Shown here piece by piece: positions 9,685 to 23,400 of a stretch of 64,000 nucleotides of DNA. The position numbers and the translations under genes were made by a program. The stretch comes from Nipponacmea schrenckii (taxonomy: Eukaryota; Mollusca; Gastropoda; Lottiidae). The stretch is from NCBI GenBank assembly GCA_030562195.1, contig CM060199.1, forward strand, positions 17,628,338 through 17,692,337, written 5' to 3'. Numbering within the stretch: position 1 is the first letter of the stretch; each line of letters opens with the position of its first letter. The notes beneath the pieces are model-generated. The model saw only the letters and a list, made by a program, of their open reading frames with translations. It did not search any database and was not told the origin of the DNA.

Positions 9685-11795
9685 ACTTGCTAGCGGTAAT
9701 TACAACAAGCAGACGTGAGAAGAAAATGAAAATCTGTTTTAAATACCACAGCGTCTTTTGTTTACATTTTTCATGAAAAGGTGTTTCTATATTTAATGAA
9801 TTTTGCTCTTAAATAGATTTTTCTTGTAGAAAATTAAGCCTACATTTTGACATTATAGAATATTGTAATCAAATTAAAGCAGTGGCTTTGCTATTATAGG
9901 TACGTGTTGTCCACGGGACCTTACCGATAAGACAATACAAAATAAAACAAACACGTTCTAAAGTATACATAATCATTTAACTAAGCATCAAGCAATATAT
10001 TAAAAAATGAAATAGCATTAACTACGGACTGAAAATCTTTTAATCTTCATTGACAGGCAGCAAATAGACATACAGATGGTCTAAGAATGCATGAGAGGAT
10101 ATGACAATGTAACAACAACAAAAAAAACAACAACAAAAAAATAACAGAGGAGGGACCCGAAAAGGTTTGGGATCTAGTTGCACCAAAGAATAAAATTTTT
10201 TTACTATGAAAGCTGAACACGACTTTACCAGGCTCAAAAATTGAAAAGGAAAGCATTTATATTTTCCAAGATGTTATAAATGTTTTGCCGAGTTTAAGAA
10301 ATGTTAGCCAAATAAACTTTGAAATGTATGGTAAATGGACCATTCATTCGTTGTATTCTGAGCTGGTTTCGGAACTACTTAGTTTCATAGATTAAAAGTT
10401 GGTATTATGGATTCATTGGATAATATAACGGGTTTGTCGTTTAACTTTACTTTTAACTCATTTTTAGTTTTAAAGTAGGCGTACTATGCTATATATTCAA
10501 TTCAATATCCAAGAAACACTGCTTTTAGTTTATTCATAAATTATTCAATAGACCATTCTCATTTTTTTCTTTGATTTTTTCTTTGTCCTACTTTCATTTT
10601 AATCGTTGTTTATTTTGTTTTGTAAATAGATTCCAATATCTATGTTTGACTCGATTGGACCAGTAGCCTGTGTACTCTTATATTGAGGTTATTATGCCTA
10701 CAGGTGGATTTTGAATCAAACAAAAAGGGTTGGAAAATTGCAGAGTGAAGACTTTTAAAAAATATGTTATCAACAGAATGCAATTTATTTGTGCAGTCTG
10801 TCTGTATCTCTTGACAGAGTGAACATCCCGTGTTTCGAATCTTATGCCATTCAACAAAAAGTTAAGTTGCATAAAATGAAAATTCAAGCTCTTAAAATTG
10901 GCGAAAATCCGAAGTAGGTAACCATAACTATTGGCCCCCTCCAATCTGATACGATTGTCGAATGAGACTCGTACTCATACTAATGACCTTGACCTACGTT
11001 TTTAAAATACTGTATTTGGACGGTGGTCATCTTCAATATTGACCAGTTCAGTCCTCGTTTCCTTTACTTGTCTTATCCCAATAACTATCGTTCTGTTTGT
11101 TTGCTTCAATCGTAAAAGTAGGTTATTACGCGTTAAAAGTATAGACGTTTCCACCTTTTCTGAACAGAGAGATAGAGATGATTTTAGCTGGTTATCAAAA
11201 AGGCATTTACAGAAAACTTCGTGATGCTACTATATTGTAAATTCACTTTAGATACCTTTTTCGGCTTTATCTAAATAATACCAGTAAGACCAGTAAGAGT
11301 ACCAGGGTTGAGTCAGCACCAAATTCACATTCAAAGGCCATTGATAAAAAAAAATAATACAAAAAGATCAACACTTTAAATTATAATATCAAATATATAG
11401 ATATCTTAGTAGTTTATATTGCTGGAATAACGTTTCAGATCACCAACGGATCAGTTTTCAGATAAACTTGAGATACCACATTTTTTGTGAAAAGTATGAT
11501 CATTTAAGTAAATGATCAACTAGGAATATGTTTCAGATCACAACAATTGTGATATTTACACATATTTACTGCAAGTAATAGCTTTGGAAATGCGTTTTCG
11601 ATCACAAAATGATTAGCTTATCAGATTGTGATATTGTAAAACTGTAAACTTATCTGTACTTGCAAATAAATGCCTTAAGGTATAGTTAGGTTTCGAAACA
11701 CACACGGATCAGAATATAAATTTGGCAGATCGTACAAGAGTATATAAACGAAAGTCTTATCGATATTTCAATTCTCAATATACCCTTCATGTAGT
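9685..11795. other. No gene seen
   Basis: Gene-free AT-rich DNA. It contains A/CAA-rich simple sequence near 10108-10145 and a direct TGACCTTGACCT at about 10984 (two half-sites in tandem). Confidence 0.4.
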
Positions 11796-12165
11796 CATAG
11801 GCGTACGGGAAGTTTGAAACTGGGTGTGCGGGAGAGATTTGTGCCCGAATCTCGGACGCTGCCCGAATTCTACTGCCCGGTGATCAAATCCGAAACCTAC
11901 ATGAAACCTAAAGTGCCCGAACAAACAAGGTAAATATCACCAGCCCACAAGGCTTCCACACGAATATCTCGATATTCGGGTATTTTGCTTCAATAGAATC
12001 TAGGGATTCGGGAAGGAATCTGTTCCGGGTAATATTAGTGGGTATTTTTCTAAAAAAAAACAAGAAGACTCGGGAACTTTCAGTGCCCGAATATGTCGAG
12101 AATTTTGTCCGAATATGATCGAGCAGAACATTTTGGGGGGGGGGGCCCCCTCCCGTGCGCCTATG
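11796..12165. mobile_element. hAT-type MITE (370 bp) with 8-bp target duplication
   Basis: The ends are inverted repeats CATAGGCGTACGGGA (11796-11810) and TCCCGTGCGCCTATG (12151-12165). They are flanked by the 8-bp direct repeats CATGTAGT (11788-11795) and CATGTTGT (12166-12173), one mismatch apart. Short CA-starting inverted repeats with 8-bp duplications are the signature of hAT transposons. The interior is richer in G+C than its surroundings and repeats CCCGAAT several times on either strand. There is a G12/C6 run next to the right end. There is no transposase frame. Confidence 0.85.
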
Positions 12166-12720
12166 CATGTTGTCGACTAAGTTCAAAATAACTTTAAGAA
12201 TGTTTATAAAAAAGGAAATAAAGTGGAAAATGCGACTTAGAATCATAAAGCGGTCAGGTTATAAGTTTGAGCTATTGTCAAACTGTAAACAAAAGATATA
12301 GATCCAGATCGATAATTGTATTCAATGGTGTCCTTGAAGTAAGATGGTTTTGTCGCTATGACATGTGGGCTTAATAAAAGGATATAAATGTGTTTACATG
12401 TTTCACATGTAACATGGCGAAAACAGTGGTTGAAGTTTTAATGCTTCTATCACAAACAGAAACATTCGAAAATGTCAGTTATTATTAATGAATAAAAACT
12501 CGAATAACTAATTCAAGGTTATAACATTTCCATTTCGAAAGAGTTCCATTTTTAATATTTTGTGATAGGAAATTTTAAATGTGTTGGTATTGTGGTGACA
12601 TGTTTTTTGTCAAAAATCTGTTACAAATATATCGAAGCAGAAACGTTTGATTTGTCACTTAAACCATGAAAACCATCGTTCATTGAACCAAAACCTTTAA
12701 AGAATAAATTTGTCGTTGCC
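12166..12720. other. No gene seen
   Basis: Gene-free AT-rich DNA between the hAT MITE and the 70-bp minisatellite. Confidence 0.4.
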
Positions 12721-12724
12721 TACA

Positions 12725-15005
12725 TAAATCGTGAACAGACACTATAATATTGCTATTCAATCTTCAAATTATGATATTACGATAGCCAATAGAAACAATA
12801 AACGCAACGATATTACGATCGCCAACTATGGTATGGTTATCGTCAACAGAAACAAATATAATGTTGTGAGACATACCTTCAAACTATGCTATTGCTGTCA
12901 AATAAATCGTTACTGGAAAATATGATAATGTTGTTGTGAGAGATGCCTTCAAATTATGATATTGTTGTCAAATAAATCGTTAATAGAAACTATGATAATG
13001 TTGTTGTGAGAGATTCCTTCAAACTATTATATTATTCCCAAATAAATAGTTCTAGAAACTATGATATTTTTGTAAGAGATTCCTTCAAACTATGATATTA
13101 TTCCCAAATAAATCGTTACTAGAACTATGATATTTTTGTGAGAGATTCCTTCAAACTCTGATATTGTTGTCAAATAAATCGTTACTGGAAACTATGATAA
13201 TGTTGTTGTGAGTGATGCCTTCAAATTATGACATTGTTGTCAAATAAATCGTTACTAGAAACTATGAAAATGTTGTTGTGAGAGATTCCTTCAAACAATG
13301 ATATTGTTCCCAAATAAATAGTTCTAGAAACTATGTTAATGTTGTTGTGAGAGATGCCTTCAAACTATGATATTGTTCCCAAATAAATCGTTCTGGAAAT
13401 TATGTTAATGTTGTTGTGGGAGATGCCTTCAAAATTATGATATTGTTGTCAAAAAAATTCGTTACTGGAAACTATGTTAATGTTGTTGTGAGAGATTCCT
13501 TCAAACTATGATATTGTTCCAAATAAATCGTTCTAGAAACTATGAAAATTTTTGTGAGAGATTCCTTCAAACTATGATATTTTTCCCAAATAAATTGTTA
13601 CTAAAAACTATTTTAAATTTTTGTGAGAGATTCCTTCAAACTATGATATTGTTCCCAAATAAATAACTAGAAACTATGTTTTTTTGTGGGATTCCTTCAA
13701 ACTATTATATTGTTCCCAAATAAATAGTTCTATAGAATCTATGTTAATGTTGTTGTGAGAGATGCCTTCAAACTATGATATTGTTCCCAAATAAATAGTT
13801 CTAGAAACTATGATAATGTTGTTGTGAGAGATTCCTTCAAACTATGATATTGTTGTCAAATAAATCGTTACTGGAAACTATGATAATGTTGTTGTGAGTG
13901 ATGCCTTCAAATTATGACATTGTTGTCAAATAAATCGTTACTAGAAACTATGAAAATGTTGTTGTGAGAGATGCCTTCAAATTATGATATTGTTGTCAAA
14001 TAAATCGTTACTAGAAACTATGATAATGTTGTTGTGAGAGATGCCTTCAAACTATGATATTGTTCCCAAATAAATAGTTCTAGAAACTATGTTAATGTTG
14101 TTGTGAGAGATGCCTTCAAACTATGATATTGTTCCCAAATAAATAGTTCTAGAAACTATGTTAATGTTGTTGTGAGAGATTCCTTCAAACTATGATATTG
14201 TTGTCAAATAAATCGTTACTGGAAACTATGATAATGTTGTTGTGAGAGATGCCTTCAAACTATGATATTGTTGTCAAATAAATCGTTACTGGAAACTATG
14301 TTAATGTTGTTGTGAGAGATTCCTTCAAACTATGATATTGTTCCCAAATAAATAGTTCTAGAAACTATGTTAATGTTGTTGTGAGAGATGCCTTCAAACT
14401 ATGATATTGTTGTCAAATAAATAGTTCTAGAAACTATGATAATGTTGTTGTGAGAGATTCCTTCAAACTATGATATTGTTGTCAAATAAATCGTTAATGG
14501 AAACTATGATAATGATGTTGTGAGAGATTCTTTCAAATTATGATATTGTTCCCAAATAAATCGTTACTGGAAACTATGATAATGTTTTTGTGAGAGATGT
14601 CTTTAAATTATGATCTGGTTGTCAAATAAATCGTTACTAGAAACTATGATAATGTTGTTGTGAGAGATTCCTTCAAACTATGATATTTTTCCCAAATAAA
14701 TAGTTCTAGAAACTATGTTAATGTTGTTGTGAGAGATGCCTTCAAACTATGATATTGTTACCAAATAAATAATTCTAGAAACTATGTTAATGTTGTTGTA
14801 AGGGATGCCTTCAAACTATAATATTGTTGTCAAATAAATCATTACTGGAAACTATGATATTGTTGTGAGAGATTCCTTCAGACTATGATATTATTCCCAA
14901 ATAAATAGTTCTAAAAACTATGATATTTTGGTGAGAGATTCCTTCAAACTATGATATTATTCCCAAATAAATCATTACTAGACTATGATATTGATATTGT
15001 AATAA
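12725..15005. repeat. ~70-bp minisatellite, about 30 units
   Basis: Units run AAACTATGATAATGTTGTTG, TGAGAGATGCCTTCAAACTA, TGATATTGTTGTCAAATAAA, TCGTTACTGG. Two main variants alternate irregularly: one with GTTGTCAAATAAATCGTTACTGG, the other with GTTCCCAAATAAATAGTTCTAG. The edges (12725-12890 and after 14870) are degenerate. Every unit carries AATAAA, but there is no associated gene. Confidence 0.93.
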
Positions 15006-15454
15006 CAACTTTAAAACTATGACAGTGTTATACATTTATTATTGGTTATATAGCAGTATGACTAACGCTTTCAAACTATTGTGTTGTTGTTGTAATAGTC
15101 TTCAGATTACAAAATTTTTATCGTCAGACATAGTGAACATACACAATGATAGTGTTATTGTGAAAGAAATTACATTGTTATCAATAACAGAATCCTGTCA
15201 ACTCGGATCTAATGTAGAATATAGTTTCTTTATAACTTAGGGTCAATAACTTTCAAACAGCTTGACATTGCGAGTCAATTGCATGATTATAGAAAATCTT
15301 GTAAGGTTCAGGTTGTAATATGGATTTTAACCATTCTATCGATCGTTGAAGTGTTGTCCAGCGGTGTCCTGTTTCTATCAATCCTTTTCATACTGGTAAT
15401 TATAACGAACAAGAGTGGACACAGGGACTCGAAAATACAGACTTTCTCGATACT

Positions 15455-16040
15455 TGTTTGATAACTGTTCATACAGCTACTGTGGTGATTTTGTGTTTGT
15501 GTTTCATATATTTCTGTTCATACAGGTGCTGAGGTGGTTTGGGTTTTTGTGCTTGATATATTTATGTTCATACAGCTACTGGGGTGATTTCACTTTGGTG
15601 TTTGATATATTTCTGTTCATACAGGTGCAAAGGTTGTTTGGTTTTTTTTTTGTGCTTGATATCCTTCTGTTCATACAGCTACATGGATAACTTTGCTTTT
15701 TTATCTCTATCCTTCTGCTCATACAGCTTCTTTGATGATTGTGGGTTTTTTCTGATATCCGTCAGTTCATACAGCTACTTGGATGATTTCACTTTTATTA
15801 CTTTGTGGTAACTTTCTGTTCATACGGCTAGTTGGATGATTTCACTTTTATTTCTTTGTGGTAACTTTCTGTTCATACGGCTAGTTGGATGATATCGCAT
15901 TTTATATCCTTATGTTCACACAGCTACTAGGAGGAATTTGCCTTTGCTGTCTTGATTGATATATCTTTTCTTGCTACAACCACAACTCTATGTTGAATTT
16001 GCTTTTTCGATTTCTTTCTGTTCATACAGCTACTTTGGGG
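15455..16040. repeat. Degenerate tandem repeat built on TTCTGTTCATACAGCTACT
   Basis: The block TTCTGTTCATACAGCTAC recurs about ten times at ~40-62-bp spacing between 15465 and 16035. It is usually followed by TGGATGATTTCACTTT. The best pair is a 54-bp direct repeat at about 15770-15890. The block looks like a splice acceptor (TTCATACAG), but the frames between copies are low-complexity F/S/Y strings. Confidence 0.75.
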
Positions 16041-18235
16041 ATTGATCGCAACTGATTATCCTTTGTTGGTTCTGTTGACCCAAGATCATCTCCTGTTAGT
16101 CTTATATGTTTTACTGTTTAAGTGTAGCAGTCTTTCCTGAAATAATACAGTTGAACTTAAACATATGCCCCAAAGATAAAAGTTTTACAATCTGAAAATG
16201 CTATTTTCTATAGGTGACTCCACATTTATTTATGATCAGGTGAAAATGTTACGAATCTGGCGTTTTGTGTTATTCAATATTTAACAAATCAAACGCTCTG
16301 TTCGATAAATCTTTCCTCGGTGTATGTGAGGAAGATAATTATCATTTTAAAACACTGATGTTGAATATACCTACGTCACGCTGCAGTACTATTATATTCT
16401 ATAATGAGGCACTGTTACGAACTATAAACTATAGTTGCCCCTAAAATATATAAGGAAAAAAATCTTTATAATCACCATTAATATACTTTTATTACAAGCG
16501 GCAATTTGACTCGAGTCCCTGTGATTAGTTATATGTAATGTTTACATGTTTTCAACCTCCAGAGAGGACTTTTTATCGATTGGTTGTTAGATGACCATTA
16601 CGTTTAGAATATTTTCTCAAGGTCTTGTGTAAGCTGATTCCTGTTGAATTATCGATCGTGGTCACCTCTTCGTGGCCTTTATATTCAAATAATCATTCAA
16701 GTCGGTGTAGGTGAAACTTCTGTAACACACATGATGGGGGTTGGACAACATGAAAGACGGAATAAATTTGTCATCAAATATGATTACAAGCATGACATGC
16801 AATTTAGAATTTTCTTTGTAGGTTTTTATTAAGCATAAGAGTGAAGATTTGTGCCGTATTCTTTCGAAATATGCACTTTTTTTTAGCATGCAGTCAAATA
16901 TAATGATTATGAGCCGCATTGTATTGGCCCATCTTGGGAGTCAATTAGCTTTTTATCAATTCTGTGTTTTCTATATAATGATTGTTTGATGGGAAAAGTA
17001 TACAAAGACAAGCTCCTCAGGAAAAGGCTTCATGAAATTGAACCAATGCACCTATACTGGGCGCATAAATGGCCACTAGCCAACCAATTGCACTAAACGT
17101 TAAATGGTTTTCTTTATTATCTTGGTAAATAAATTTCATCTGGTTTGAAGATGTGATGACCAATACCACGCAGGGACCTGTGTATAGTGTGCATGAGAAC
17201 ATGTGTTATGTATGGATGATCAGATATTTTAGTTTCCTAAAAAAAAAATCGATCTGCCTATTTAAACGTCGTGAAAATTATCTCTAGAAATATTATATAT
17301 AATCACCTTATAGGATGACCAATATTGATCTGTTTTTCTCAAAATCAGGAAAAACTGTGTCTTAAATGCTGTCAAGAAGTAGTTCATTTAACGATTTTGA
17401 GACAAATATATATCCCACAATATGACTAAAGACGTCCCACTGCGATCAACTGCAACCAAATACCCAAATACCCGATAGACTTTTCAGTTGTGTCTCAGCG
17501 CACTGTAATACTAGTACGGCACCCAAATGAAGTAGAATACGGGTTATGGAATTTCCCAATCATATGTAAACCGAAATTATGAAACTAAAATGCGGATGGC
17601 CTGTATCATCATTGACCATGAAAAAAGGGCTGTTGGGGCTGCAAACTTCCGGATTATGAATGTTGAAATGTAACTCCTTGATATAGGATCAGGCAAAGCA
17701 AGGAGCTCATTCGTAGGCTAAGTTCTTGCCAACATGGATAAGTGGGTTTTTTATTCGTTGAATGCAGAGTAGATTTTAACCACTTAGTTTAACCCATTGA
17801 TCATAGTGCAACTGTTCTGGACAAAATGGACGATAAAACTCTTTTACAAAAAAATGTAGATAACCGTTCAACGGACGATCATGACGGCTAGAAAATTAAA
17901 CGTTGCCTAGAGTATATCAGACCTTGAGATAAATAGTCGTTTGTCCGAATATAACCTCGTTCTTAGTAACTGAGGAAACATTACTCGTTGGTATGAGATA
18001 ACCATTGTTATATTTCTTGTTAACTTGGTTTACTCGTTGACCCCAGTCCTGAAAATTTGTCTTGCCAGTGGAGATTACTAAAGAATTTTAGAATATAGTA
18101 TAGGCTACACATCGATTTGATTCAAAACACAAACTTTAACAGTTTATTGAATGTAAGTTTGTCCAACACGTAGGGCTTATGCACATGTTATAAAATATAG
18201 TTTAATTTACCATTTGTGCTTTAAGTCAGAAGCAG
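16041..18235. other. No gene seen
   Basis: Unremarkable AT-rich DNA; short open frames here (16644-16832, 16662-16919, 17017-17202) have no recognisable content. Confidence 0.4.
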
Positions 18236-18475
18236 TTGAATACAAATATCTCTGCTCGACTTCATGGGATTGCTCTACATTTTACAAGGTTATCGCAGTC
18301 CAGACATTCTTGGACATCATGGTCAACTTCGTATTTACTCGTTGAACAACATACAGAGTACAGCCAACCTTGGTATTCTAGTAGAAAACGATGTTTGGAT
18401 GGCTCACGTGACTGTCCAGTTTCAAGTGTTGTATCTAATCCAGTTTCCATAGCAACGGATTATCCCTAACTGACG
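18236..18475. promoter_or_regulatory. GC-richer island with an RFX X-box and an E-box
   Basis: This 240-bp stretch is clearly less AT-rich than its surroundings. It contains GTTTCCATAGCAAC at 18443-18456, a full match to the RFX X-box consensus (RYYNYYATRRNRAC), and CACGTG at about 18405. Overlapping short open frames on both strands are likely a consequence of the base composition. It could be a distal enhancer or the promoter of an unseen non-coding transcript; there is no downstream exon I can support. Confidence 0.35.
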
Positions 18476-21400
18476 CCAAAATATTTCCTTGACCAAAATC
18501 AACATATTGTTTATTTAAAATGGGTCAAGATAAACAATAACAACTGACCCAATTTCATAAAAATAAACAAATATTACGAAGTCTGTGGTCATTTCAACCT
18601 ATATCCCCGTACGATTTCCTGTGATGTTACGGATATATCGAATGTATAAATGGTTCGAAAAAAAATGACAAAAGAAAAGAATGTAGTGTGCTTGTATTAA
18701 ATTTAGGCAAAATTAATTTGCAAGAAAAGCTTATCTAAGACACAGCATGCTGAATCACAGATGGAATAGTAATTGTTTGGAACGGTGTATTAATACAGTT
18801 GCTTTCTAAAATTCTTGATCGGTTAACATTTGTGTACAAGTGCTTAAGAAATATTTGGGTATTGATGAAATAGGGACGTTTGTGATATTTGGCAGCCATA
18901 TTGGCAGTCTTTCAGCATTGCTCAAGTAACGCAGAGAGAAACAAAGGGCAATACAATGAACTGCACCAAAGGATTACCATACAGTATGAAATTAAAAACA
19001 ATGTATTTTCAACATTTTTTATTGTCATTATAATATTGATGATTGAATGAAAACTAAAACAATAATTTAAAGAAAGAATGAAGGCGTACAATGTATGAGG
19101 TAGTAGTGTGGTGTGCAATATTAAATCCCATTCAAAGGAACGATCGGTTCGCGCCGCATTGGTAATATGACGTAGTATTCCTCTTATAATAACATCACAA
19201 GGCATACGTAACATCACTCGTTCAAAATTAAGTCATGATCTAAAAGTCATTATGACTTCATAATCTAATAAATTTGATAACCCGCTCGACGATCCTTCCA
19301 TTGAACGTATTCCGTTCATAACATTTATCCAATCAAACCCAAATTTCTGACATACTTAAAGAAAAGTGACGTAAATGATAAGATGACGCCATACTACCAA
19401 ACACATATAAACCAATCAAAAAGTATATAATAATAGATAACATACAGGAAGGAAGTAGATATAAAAGACATGCGCAATGAAAATTGAACCCGTTTTCATG
19501 TAATCACAATATTATATTTACAGTTATAAAGACAGAAAATAGAGATAATATGAATATAGCATTCTTAATAAACCGAGTCACTGACGATTACGACTCTTTC
19601 TCACCATAATTATAACATTCACATTCAACCATGCAACAAGATATATTAATAGGTCAGTGATTCGGGCTATTTGGTACGTTGGATACTATTTCTGAATAAT
19701 GCATTTTTCGAAAAATTTTGTTGGTTGCACTATTGAATATAGCCTAGTATCCATAGAAACCATATGAATAAGGAAATAGAATAAGAAATCTAGCACTAAA
19801 TAATCTAACTAATTTCATAAACAAACAAAAAATATAAACAATCACTCTTCTTAGCAAATATTGGATTTCTTCAAAAGTTTTTCGATACTTTGGACGTCAA
19901 AAGAAACTCTAGCGGAGTTCGTGCGTTTTAAATTTATGGAATCTTATCATTTGGAATTATGTGATGTAATTAAGGCGTTACGTTATACATAAATCGCTAC
20001 GTCAAAGATTTGGGCATACAGAATTAAATGACGTAATAAGAATTTGTAATTCACATTAAATAAATCATAATATGGCCTCTGTTGACGACGACGAAAGATA
20101 TTCAGTTGTCAATTCCTCAAATGTGAATTTACATAAATGCATACATAAATGCATATAACTCAAATAAAAATCAAATCTTTAATATCGTATTGATAATAAA
20201 TTTGAAGCCACAGCCGCAAGAAGTGGGTGTTTTCTTACATTCACTGACTGATTTCACCTTAGATTTGTTCAAAATACAAGAAGGATGAAAACAAAGAGAA
20301 GAAACTGGTCAATAATTGAATTCACTCCAGGTTTTGTTTCTTTTTATCAAGTTTTATTCACTTCAATGAATCTTTTACTGCCTTAGACATTTTTTTTAAC
20401 ACCAAATGGATTTAATTATAAACATCAGCGTTCCTCGTGCAGGTCACATTGAGGTTACGCGACAAAGGAAATAAAAGGTTTTAGAATCTGACCTCATGCT
20501 TTAAGGGCACTTAATGCTTTTTTTAAATGACAAAAGGTCAAAGTTCGTGGGATATGAGAATGTGCAAGAGGTTATGTAGCGGTCAGTGTACTGTTTGGTC
20601 TTTTCAACTATGTTTTTCCTTCTTTCTACATGTAAGTGGAATGAATCATCACAATCTACGCAATGAAATAAACTCGATTTGAACTGAGAATGAACTCGTG
20701 CTTAACAATCTGTATACTTGAAATATGTAAATACACTTGGCCGCCATCTTTAATTTTCATATAATCAACGACATGTTAAGACTCATACTGTTTTCTAGCA
20801 CTATTATTATGGAAAATAATTTCTATGTCAATATTATTATAACACTTCTTTATAATTTCTTTACATATTCTTAAAGATATAGAGCCTTTGAGTTTTTTAA
20901 TTTGAGTTTAGTCAATAGTGTTCAAAATGAGTCCATTTCTTTACTATTGGTTAATCAGTGAACATTTTTGAAACGGTTTTAAGCCATAATGATCTGTAGA
21001 TATAGTGACGTCATAACCATATTAAAATACAAATTGACTATTTCGGATAACATCATGTTGAAACACATTGCAGTCCGTAGACGAGATCAAAAAGATTATA
21101 AAAAAAACTAAACTATAATATTACAATTTCCCTGAGGTAGATTTGTATAACCAGTCTGAAAACTGATAAAAGTTATATAATAATATAGACAATATTTATA
21201 TACATTTAATTATTCCCAAATAGTGACCACTCATATGCATGGCAACTTCATTTGCAGGTGCTTGACCTATTTTTTTTTTTTTTTTGATTATGTTGAACCG
21301 AATTATAATTTCAGTAAAATACATTTCAACTCTATCAAAGACTGGCGTCATTAACAGTGCTATGCGAACTCAGACAAATTACACTCGCAATCAAACAAGG

Positions 21401-21995
21401 CTTTGATTTCAACTATTGATTAGATATACTGTTATTTTTATTTATTTATATTTTTTTAAGGGGGGAGAGGGTGTAAGGTTAATCAAAATTTTTATCTAAT
21501 GTAATATGCATATCTGGCTGCATCAAAAAGGTTACTTATTTATTCGTCGTAATATTCATTTTTTTTTCTGTGATAAATTGGTAAAACTAATTAACATAAT
21601 TAAATTGACCTTGTACAGTATAATTTAACTAAGCACACTATGTGTAGCTTTAAATATCCGGAAATATAGCATCTTTGAAAAAGGTAGAGTATTCAAAAAA
21701 AGTAACATAGCCTATGATAGCACAGCAAGGAATATCATTCAGCAATAGTCTTTTTAGTAACTATTATCCATTCGTACTCATTTCATATCATGATTACAAT
21801 AACCCGTATGTGGAAATAAATGCGTGCTTGGAATATTTAACAATTGTTATGACGCTCTCCCTTAAAATTTTCAAGGTGACATCATGTAATTATGCATAAA
21901 AGTTTTTCATACAAGGCATTCCTATTCAAATTATTCGTAGCAACTTCGTTATACAACGTCACACTGACGTGACGTGGCATAAAATGACAAGCAAA

Positions 21996-22026
21996 GCGTG
22001 ACGTGACGTGACGTGACGTGCCGTGA
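21996..22026. repeat. Short tandem repeat (GTGAC)n
   Basis: Five-base units of GTGAC/ACGTG in tandem, creating overlapping TGACGTGAC motifs. Confidence 0.85.
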
Positions 22027-22974
22027 GCTCTAGTTGCTCTTTCGTTGCTGTTTGTTTCAGACTTCGGGAAAAGGATATGAATATTTCAAAGTAAAGAATA
22101 TAACATGTATAAAATTATAGCACTCAACATTTAACTCGTGCACCAAAACTATGACATAAGAAATGAAACATTGATATGACGTAATATAGTATATTATGTA
22201 CACACAGGGGGCTATTGTAATTTCAGCCACCTATTTAACAAATATAATATATAAATATAATCCTCTCAATAAATAACTCTGAAGGGTGGCTGAAATTGCA
22301 ATATATAAATATCAAAAAAATCCTTGAGTTTGAATTGAAAGAATCATGGTTTATGACGTAATAGAATTGATGCCTGGATGACTTCATGTGAAAACACGAG
22401 TAACCAGTCTCAATGTTGAAATATACAATATCACCCATACTTTAAATATAATACAAAATATATTCAACACGTAGACGTGATTATCACGAGAAGAAAATAG
22501 ACATAAAAGAAAACGCTGCCTGGTATTTTGAAATGACAAGAAATCGCCTTCGTTAGCCACGAGATAAATCATGTCATCCCTGGACACAGCGAAGACAACA
22601 TATTAGTACAATGTGATAAATAGTCAATCCCTGAGTTAAAATGTAGACATATAAATATATGTGTTTCTTCATAAATCATCTGGCAAGTGTGATGTATGTA
22701 AACCAAATATGATTGTTATGAAAAAGTGGAACGCTTACTGAAAGAGTCCCATTATAATCTGTCCAATCAAAAAACGGAACATCATCTCACTATAACACTT
22801 CCGGTTTCGATGTTCCATTCTTAACCGTTGTGTTATTTGAATTACAGAAGTTATTGCACAATATCATTGGTATTGACTGCTGGCTAGAGGTTTAAATAGG
22901 TATAGAATTCATTTTCATAGAGTTTTTGCGAGAAGCGCAATTTGAGATCTGAGTAAGCAATTCCTGATCCGAAA

Positions 22975-23020
22975 ATAAAAAAAAAATACGAAAGAAAAAA
23001 AAAACACACACACACAATCT
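22975..23020. repeat. A-rich/CA simple repeat
   Basis: Runs of A interrupted by GAAAG and ending in (CA)n, just distal to the bZIP 3' region. Confidence 0.8.
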
Positions 23021-23169
23021 ATAAATATGCTGTGTGTAACACGTGTACAACATCCATATTATTCATCCAAATACATTTGTATTCGCACACTTGACTGTAC
23101 TGCCAGGAGTGAGGCATCATAACGTCACATAGCGTCAAGTCCAATATGTAATGTCACACATATCTCCTG

Positions 23170-23177
23170 TGACGTCA
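23170..23177. promoter_or_regulatory. Perfect CRE palindrome TGACGTCA
   Basis: An eight-base CRE lies in the probable downstream flank of the bZIP gene; part of the local enrichment of such motifs. Confidence 0.35.
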
Positions 23178-23315
23178 TTCCATAATACGAATTATTTCAA
23201 TAAACGCGGCATTTAAACATTTGTGCAAAACGAAAGAAAGATTACGTTCACGTGCATACCATAATATGAAATCCATCCAATGAATGAAGAGTGAGGTAGA
23301 ATCGATTGTCAAGCC

Positions 23316-23321
23316 TTTATT
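23316..23321 (-). terminator. Candidate poly(A) signal AATAAA of the bZIP gene
   Basis: TTTATT on the plus strand, which is AATAAA on the minus strand, lies about 80 bp past the stop codon of the bZIP gene. Inferred from position only. Confidence 0.4.
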
Positions 23322-23400
23322 TTTAAGGCAAATGGTTTTTTGAAAATACGTTATGATCACACAATAACAACACACATTCGATTATCCAATCACGAATATC

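Larger units (their letters stand above)
18476..23170. other. Gene-free 3' flank of the bZIP gene, rich in CRE-like TGACGT motifs
   Basis: No exon is supported. Sites seen include TGACGT at 19168 and 19367, ACGTCA near 19893 and 20001, TGACGT near 20028, the full CRE TGACGTCA at 21006, several at 21955-21980, four in the tandem at 21996-22026, and TGACGTAAT near 22177 and 22354. An E2F-type TTCGCGCC lies at 19148-19155. Confidence 0.45.

Noticed and set aside
15415..15811. Overlapping frames rich in F, S and Y that might be membrane-protein exons, with acceptor-like TTCATACAG blocks
   Set aside because: They coincide with a degenerate tandem repeat, frames overlap each other, and no donor pairs with the acceptor-like blocks.
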